Source of the DNA: Isoetes taiwanensis
Taxonomy: Eukaryota > Streptophyta > Lycopodiopsida > Isoetales > Isoetaceae
Assembly: GCA_021234155.1 (NCBI GenBank)
Contig: JAJEKV010000095.1
Span: forward strand, 3,670,621-3,734,620
Reading direction: 5' to 3'
DNA length: 64,000 nt
This document shows positions 57,302 through 64,000 of the stretch, in pieces. The position numbers and the translations under genes were made by a program. The notes beneath the pieces are model-generated. The model was not told the origin of the DNA. It did no database searches and saw only the letters and a program-made list of their open reading frames with translations. Positions within the stretch are counted from its first letter, which is position 1. The number at the start of each line of letters is the position of its first letter.

Positions 57302-58013
57302 ACATAAAATATAATAATAATAATAATAATAATAGTATTTATCATGCCCCTTTTGGACCTTGAGGTCATGGAGCAGCAGTTACATTTACATGTTTGATCG
57401 TATTTGAATAAAAAACAATCTATGTGACTCGACCTTTTTGAGATAGCAACCTAGTTGCTTTGGATCTACCTCTAAGAGACTATGAAAATTACGAAAACAG
57501 ATTCTAATTCCTGCATAAGATGCGCATGTTAGAAACACATGCTCTTCATCCTCGATAACGCCTTCTGTGCACATCAGGCAAATCCGTTCTTCTCTTGGAA
57601 TACCAGCCCATCTTCCTGTCTCTATTTGGAGTTTATGCGAGCCAGTCCGATACCTTGCAATGGTTTGCCTCATGTGTCGTGAGATCTGGGCCTGAAGGTA
57701 TGTCTGATCCGAGTACACCAACATCGGATTGATCTCTTTCATGTAATAGGCCATTTTAGTGCCAGGTTCATTCCAGATCCGCTTCAATGCCTGTGACTGT
57801 ACCATATCCCGCACACCTATTTCTGTATCCGGCCAGCTTGTTCTGTTGATCCCCCAGGCAGAGGCCCAATCTAATACATCTCTATACCAGCCCGTGTGCG
57901 TGGATGCTTCCATTGCTTTTCTTGGGAGTCGATCATCATCCAAGGTACATAATCTGTTCACAAAAGTGATAGTCTGGATCAGCGCCTCCACTTCCAGTGG
58001 CAACAACCCTGCC
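57302..58013 (-). mobile_element. LINE C, 5'-truncated, with (ATT)n tail and 9-bp target duplication
   Basis: Minus strand: a frame (about 58070-57386) encodes the C-terminal LINE part GLLPLEVEALIQTITFVNRL, IETGRWAGIPREERICLMC and EDEEHVFLTC, closely parallel to LINE B (FLPLEVEALCQTISYVNRV, IETGRWNGTPRYNRYCPGC). The tail is an ATA/ATT trinucleotide run at 57311-57336. AGTGTGAAA flanks both sides (57293-57301 and 58014-58022). The first residues of the long frame come from the flanking element, not the LINE. Only about 700 bp of 3' end inserted. Confidence 0.85.
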
Positions 58014-58130
58014 AGTGTGAAAGTGTTTTTCTTAAGACATGTCCTAAGTCTGATGTGGAGCTTAAAATGATGTCTTATCACAATAAGACTGTCATAATAA
58101 GACTCCTACAAAAATCCCCTTAAGATACTT

Positions 58131-60790
58131 GCGAAAAACAGTAACAGAGTTACCATATTCTTTCGCCTATGTTCCGGCTATGGCGGCATTTGGGTGAACA
58201 TATCCGCATGCATTTCCGTCCTTCTACATATCTTCATCCATTGCAGCGCTTCATATCTTCATTCATTGCAGCGTTTGTATGTCCGCCGACGCCCTTTGTA
58301 GCCTTGCAGCATCCACGCCTAAGCTTATAAATCTCTGTCTCAAGGATCAGACTTCTTTTTGCTAGCAGGAGGATCAGAATCTTTTGTTTTAAATAGCTTG
58401 GTTCGCCTGCGTGCTTATCTGTTGTGTTAAATGCCAGGCGCTCTGTTCTTACAGACTTCTTTCCTCTGAGGATCAGACTTCTTTTTCCTAGCAGGAGGAT
58501 CGGTAATATTTTGTTTTAAGTACTTGCTTAGACTGCTTGCTTAGGCGCCGTGTTTATAACATGCCTTGTTTGTAACACTTCTTTCTATTATAAGGTTCAA
58601 ACTTCTTTCTGGAGGATCGGACATCTTTTGTGTGCTTAGGCGCTGTGCTATATTACACAGGTTTTCGTCCTTTTCTCTTGTACCTGTTTTATAACAGAAC
58701 AAAGATTATCTGCGCAAAGATCTTGCATTAACTTAGACATTTATCTTTCAGATATTTTCGCCTTGATGACAATATTTAACAAAATTTGAACTTATTCAAA
58801 TCTAATAGATATATTTTAAGGATGACGATGTAAGATTATAAGTATCCTTTTTTAACTCTTATTTATTGTAACAATTTTATCAGGTTATCTTAATAAAAAT
58901 TATAATGGTTACTAGAGCATAAAATTAATTTGTAAACAAATTTTAATTTCAATCTACTTAAAATAAATTTTTCATTAACACTAGAGTGGTCAGGTGATGG
59001 ACTAGAAATGGTCCATTTGCAGTGTTTACTTTAAAATTCATATAAAATCAATGGTACAAAATCTATCCGAACCTTTCTTGTTCACTAGAAAATTACCTAA
59101 AAATATATACACCTCCATTCTTGTAAGTTATGCTCTAGCAAACTCAGGGGGGTCAAGTACCAAAAGCTTCATGTTTACATGAAGTAAAACTGTCTCGACA
59201 AAACGATTTTTTCAAATTTTTTTATTACCATGATATTTTTCTACACGAGATAACGAAAAAGACACAAAAAACCACATGTCAATCCGAAGTCTGGAAGAAA
59301 GATAGGGCCATTCAAACATGACAGGGTCAAAACTGCTTTCTGCCTTCTCAGAACCAATTATGGTTCCCAGAAGGCAGTTATAGTTTAAATACAACAACTT
59401 TTACGAGGAAACGCATTTTGAGCTAATACTTGATATATAAGCAATTGACAAGTTCCTTCATCCCATAAAAATATTGGCTGGCCTTGAATTTGACGTTTGG
59501 ATTTTCACTTTTGATCTCAATTTTAGGTAACTTGTAATGATGATTAATATTTCCCCATATAGAGCAAAACTTACTTTATGATATCCTCCAAAAAATCATA
59601 GTATGAAAGTTCAAAATGATATGAAACCAATGCAAAAACAAGCTCATTAAAAATGCAAAAGACATGGTCATAAGAAATCAAGAAAGGTTTCTGTACCTGA
59701 GCCCATTATTGGTCCATAGGTCCATTTAAAATCAATAACTTCCTTATGTTAATTGATCTGAAGTTGAATTTTGGGATATGAATAGCTTCTGATTTACTTT
59801 AGTAATGAAAATATTTGTTGATCATAACCTTGAGGTTTGGATTAAACTTTATAGCATCAAATTCAAATATGTCTTTTATGTTTATTCTAGATTTATGCCT
59901 CGAGACGTGACTTTAAAAAAACACATTCTCAAAATGTCCCATGTCATGAAATCAATGCAAAAAAATTGAAAGAAAAATACGGAAGTTTATGACTATAAAA
60001 AGTCAAGTTAGACTGCTATGTGCAGTTCCACTTGCAGACCATTATTGGTCCACAAGAGTGGAAGTTTGAAAATTAATAGAGGCAACATCTTAATCAATTT
60101 TGATCTCAACTTTAGAATATAGTTTATGTGTACCATTCTCTATGGGGTAAAATTAATTGGTTAGACGAGCTCGCATAATTTGAGGGCAATGGCTAAGCAC
60201 AAATAACTATGAATTTATGGGTACTTATTCGCCAATTGAATCTACATAGGTTTACACTCACACCTTTCAAAAATTATGCTATTAAAGGTAAGAAACCATG
60301 GTATCATTATGGCAACAAAATGGAGAGGGTATGAAATGGAGAATGTAATGAAATGTATCATTAACTTAAATTTTTAACCTCTAATGTGTTAATCCTATGG
60401 CTGTACATCAAATTTAAATCTAGTTAATTGCATGATTAAACCCTAATTACACTATATGCAAGTTGATAGAGTAGATTTCTATCTAGATATAAGAAGAATG
60501 CATCACTCATTACTCTCGTGATACTTACAGGTGGTGATTCTGGAGCATTTTAACATATAATTTTGTCCTAAATTCTGTATAGAAAATTCTCGATTAGATT
60601 TTGAAGTTGATATAACTTATGAACACTAAAAAAAAAACAGAAGATTGTACTTCATATAGTTAAGAAACCATGGCCACAAGAATTAAGCCAAAACTTGTAA
60701 TAATAAGAGAGAAATGATTCCTAAACCGCACGCAGCATTTTTGAACAAAATAGGGTTTGCCGGCTTCCACAGACGTTACATGATAGCAAC
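58131..60790. other. AT-rich, no recognised gene; short repeats
   Basis: A unit with GAGGATCAGACTTCTTTTT and CTAGCAGGAGGATC occurs at 58343 and 58468, with a weaker third copy near 58597, each followed by GCTTAGGCGC-like sequence. At 59700 and 60035 an ACCATTATTGGTCCA stretch recurs in a similar context, suggesting an old duplication. No open frame is convincing. Confidence 0.45.
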
Positions 60791-62544
60791 TGTTACGAAC
60801 CAAAATTTTAGTACCAAAAATTTCGATCTGTATTCACATCAAACCATCAGAGTACACAGAACAAGTACTGCCTCCCACGAGGCTATATACATGAAAGCCA
60901 CGTATACAGATAACAAGATGACAACACAAGATAACTAATGCACACGTACACTCCGCCAGCTATCAAACAGCCTGCACAAGCTTCCACGTGTTAGTAACAT
61001 GCATAAGAGTTATCCAGTAATGTCAACATGAAGCGATGACTGACGGACTGCAAGAACACACATATGGAATCCACCACACGCACCATAGCATCTGCCAAGC
61101 AGACACACCCCACCATATCTAGACAGTACGTCGTCTAGAACCCCTGCGCTGGTGGATCCAGTGTAAGGGAGAAACTACAGGCATCATAAGAACTCAGGCT
61201 ACGAGACTGTTGGTTCCGCATGCCACCGTCCCATACCAGTGACAAGCCTCACCTCACAAGAGCCCCTCGTTCTTATTTAGATAAGCCACGCTCATCTAAT
61301 ATCATGCCCTGCATAAAACTCCCTTGGGTAGCACTCACTGTGCTCACCCCAGTATCACTAAGATACTGCAACAGTGGAGCATGGCTCCACAATGGATACT
61401 CTGCTTTCACTGGGCTATCGGTGGGCGTAGGATATTGTCCCATACCAATATCTTTCGTCCGCCTCACCAGCACTCACAAGTATCCATTAGAATAAGCAAA
61501 GCTCATTCACACAGAAGGGATGGCTCAATAGGAAGCCCAGCCTTGTAGCAGCTTAGTTTTAACTGCCAACAACCATTTATAATCATGGCTAAGCTTGACA
61601 CAACTTAGCAGCCCATAGCTAAATAATTAGCTTGAGCCCATTCTACAAGGCTTTCCAAGGATGGTTCAAGAAGGCATCAAGAAGCAGGCAGGACCTCTCT
61701 CTTTTCATATGATCAATCCCACCACAATTAACACAGCAGGCCATCCATCGGTCTGCCATCTCTATGGCTTAGCCAGTTCATAAGCATGGCTTGCCAGTAG
61801 TACAGTAGTGGGAACCGCTGATCACTGAATAGAGATTTTACAAAGCTCGGGGTACCCTGCCAAAATCGTCCACCTTCCCTGGATTCAACTTCCGCCTTCG
61901 TCTCCTGCAACCATCTGGCCTCCTTCTGCAGCAAATCCCGTCTGCCCTGATAACAGGCCGCCTATCTTTTGTTGAAGGCCCCTGCCAACGTGGCAAGGCC
62001 ACGTGGCGACCATCCAAACATCAGGTGGGTCTGCCGGATAGCAGATCCGGCCTGCCGCCCAACTCGTTCAGGCTGCCCGAGAATCAGGTAGGTGGCATCC
62101 CCCGATTTAGGGGTGCTCACCCTTTCTCCTATTTTAAAAGCCAATGGTCTATAAAACCATTAATATGCCTTTTAAACAACAGGCCCTTTCAAAACCGTTG
62201 TCACCTTGCTACCCAATGGTTTATAACCATTAAAGGCATTCCACCTTAGCTTATATAACATAAGCCCAACTTTTATTTCATGGGTTGCCCACCCATTAAG
62301 GCATTGCCCTTCCTATGCATTATTTTCATAACGCACTTAGGCAACCACGCAACTAAATCTAGCATTTGTAATTAGTTGCGCCCCTAGTCTAGGATCTACT
62401 AGGTGCACCATACCCTAGGCTAGAGAACAACAAGCGACCGTTACACATCTATGGCCCAACTACCATAAAACATTTCATTATGCCCAATGTTAATATGCAT
62501 GCACAATATCACACAATGGTCTGCGAATTTATTTAGGCATAACA
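60791..62544 (-). repeat. 3' long terminal repeat of a Ty3 chromovirus
   Basis: The LTR reads TGTTATGCC at its start (complement ending 62544) and ends ACA on the sense strand (plus-strand start TGTTACGAAC, 60791), giving TGTTA...TAACA ends and 1754 bp. A polypurine tract, CCAGGGGGGGAGTAA on the minus strand (62545-62559), directly precedes it. A TATATAAG box at about 62255 lies about 290 bp into the LTR, suitable for a U3 promoter. The right limit is well supported; the left limit depends on the terminal TGTTA match only. Confidence 0.65.
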
Positions 62545-62569
62545 TTACTCCCCCCCTGGATTCTTGTCC

Positions 62570-64000
62570 TCAAGAATCGGCTCCAGACCGTTGAGCCATA
62601 ACATCCGGATATTGAGTCATGAAACGACGACTCTCCCACGCCGCCTCTGAGACAGGTCTATGTTTCCACTTCACCAGAAATTCCATCTGGTCTCTTTGGC
62701 GGATCCGCACTATCCGGGAATTCAATATTCTTTCAGGGGTAGGAATTTTATCCAACTCCACCATGTGTTCCTATGAAGGCACAACATTCGCAGCTTTCCT
62801 CAGAGCTGGTCGCAACTGGCTCACATGGAAAACTGGATGAATGTCCACATTCGATGGAAGTTGCGACTTGAAGGCAACATCACTATATTTCTTCAAAATC
62901 TTATAAGGACCACTGTATCTTGGGGAGAGCTTTGGTTTCTTTCCTGCAAGCAATGGCAATATTGCTTTTCTTTTCAGATTTGCAGGAAAGACCACACGAA
63001 GGTACACCATCTGACCCTCATGCAGCTCGATCGGGGCTCTCGACAAATTGGCACGTGCCCTTGCTCGATCCTGGGCCTGTCTCATATGCAATTGACACAA
63101 CCCAAGTGTCACATCCATGCCTTCAAGCATACTTATAGCAGCATCAGTTTTCAGCCCATCAGAACCAAGCGATACAGGTCCTCTGAGATTTCTCCCAAAC
63201 ATAGCCACAAACGGGCTAGTTTTGATGCTCTGTTGGAACCCATTATTGTAAGCAAACTCCACAATTGGAAAATAGTCCTCCCATCTGGATTGCTGAGTGG
63301 TCACATAAGATCTCAGCATATCCTCCAGAATCTGATTCACTCTTTCAGTTTGCCCATCCGTTTCCGGATGATCTCCACTAGAGAACTGAAGAGTGCATTT
63401 CAATGCAGAGAACAATTCACGCCAGAAATTCCCAGTGAATTTCACATCTCGATCGCTTACAATAGCTTTGGGTAATCCAAAAATAGGAAATACATGCTGT
63501 ATATAAGCCTTGGCCACCGCCAAGCCATCAGCATTCTTTGTCAGAGGTATAAAGCGTGCATACTTTGTCAACCTATCTACAATGACAAGTATCTGGGTGT
63601 AGTGATGTATGGTACGAGGCAACTTCACGATGAAATCCATAGAGATTTCACTCTCCTCTGGCACAGGCAGAGGTTGCAGAAGTCCTGGAGTCTTGCCTCG
63701 ACCCGCTTTAACCTGCTGACAAGTCTCACAGACTTTTACATATTCCTGCACATCCTCTTTCAAGCTAGGCCAGTAAAACATTCTCTTGAGCGATTCGTAA
63801 GCTTTCCATTCACCTCCATGCCCAGCATAGGGTGCATCATGGAATTCGCTCAATAACTGCTTTCTCAAAGTGTCCACAGCAGGAACATAAATACGTCCCT
63901 TATGATACCAGAGTCCATCCTGGATATCCCAAGCATCAGGTAACTTGGATAGATGCTGCGTACTCAAAATATAGGCATCCAAGTCATATGCTTGCTTAAT
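62570..64000 (-). pseudogene. Ty3/gypsy chromovirus integrase with chromodomain (partial)
   Basis: The minus frame continues beyond the right edge. Within 63982-62771 the integrase has His48, His55, Cys85 and Cys88 (zinc domain), Asp116 (MDFIVKL), Asp177 (VSDRDVKF) and Glu213 (QTERVNQ), with the last two 35 residues apart (DD35E), then the SGPYKILKK GPY/F block and HPVFHVSQLRPAL. A single TAG at 62771-62773 interrupts the same frame before the chromodomain (VELDKIPTPERIL, MEFLVKWKHRP, AAWES) ending at 62570. All integrase catalytic residues are intact. The stop may be inactivating. Protease and reverse transcriptase would lie to the right, outside the window. Confidence 0.92.

Larger units (their letters stand above)
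55477..58130. mobile_element. Pack-type TIR element carrying a CCCH-gene fragment, long copy
   Basis: Its left terminal region (55477-55565) contains ATAAGACACCATTTTGAGCT and AGACATGTCCTA motifs. The reverse complement of 58023-58115 has the same order (ATAAGACATCATTTTAAGCT, then GGACATGTCTTA), so the ends are long inverted repeats. The outermost left bases are displaced by the Helitron. Further AAGACA/TGTCTTAT motifs and an internal GTGGAAAAAGGGCTTTT (56525-56541) are present. A LINE is inserted at 57302-58013. Long inverted ends plus captured gene sequence fit a Pack-MULE, but the target duplication was not defined. Confidence 0.7.

Noticed and set aside
1-64000. tRNA, rRNA or organelle sequences
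   Set aside because: I did not recognise any cloverleaf, rRNA core or plastid/mitochondrial gene by reading; a dedicated covariance search was not possible here.

Overview
The window is nuclear DNA from a land plant with a large, repeat-rich genome. This rests on the host gene fragments recognised (CIPK/SnRK3 kinase, UBP12/13-type MATH-USP, GDSL lipase, PPR, CCCH zinc finger), on introns of about 70-100 nt, and on the element families (MuDR-like, hAT, Helitron end, L1 and a second LINE clade, Ty3 chromovirus). The species cannot be named. The LINE clade with microsatellite tails would fit a non-flowering vascular plant, but that is a weak inference. I see no clearly intact host gene: almost everything is mobile DNA, gene debris carried by it, or non-coding repeat.

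Bases 1-12.8 kb look like one MuDR-like element. An Ulp1-type SUMO-protease gene runs rightward and a MULE transposase gene runs leftward, so the two converge as mudrB and mudrA do in MuDR. Arrays of a short GTCCGGATAAACCA-type motif lie at both outer ends in opposite orientation, and again between the genes. A 4-kb hAT element (6227-10220) with a perfect 8-bp target duplication sits in the last third of the transposase frame, which resumes in register on the far side. Bases 12.8-18.3 kb are a T-rich, A-poor, internally duplicated block with no convincing gene.

From 18.3 to 41 kb the theme is a CIPK-derived repeat family. A broken kinase gene at 36.5-38 kb has an internal tandem duplication, and its 3' part recurs at 18.4, 21.0, 37.7 and 38.5 kb. 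Segments 18322-20794 and 38452-40931 are near-identical copies about 20.1 kb apart. Between them lie a LINE, a MATH-USP pseudogene next to a LINE ORF1 fragment, small inverted-repeat elements, a broken GDSL lipase and a PPR relic.

From 42.3 to 58.1 kb there are a nearly full-length LINE (ORF1, endonuclease, reverse transcriptase), a 5'-truncated L1, two further short elements with the same 3' end as that L1, a Helitron 3' terminus, and two copies of a Pack-type TIR element. The longer copy carries part of a CCCH zinc-finger gene and is itself hit by a LINE. The right edge (60.8-64 kb) holds the long terminal repeat and the integrase/chromodomain end of a leftward Ty3 chromovirus that continues outside the window.
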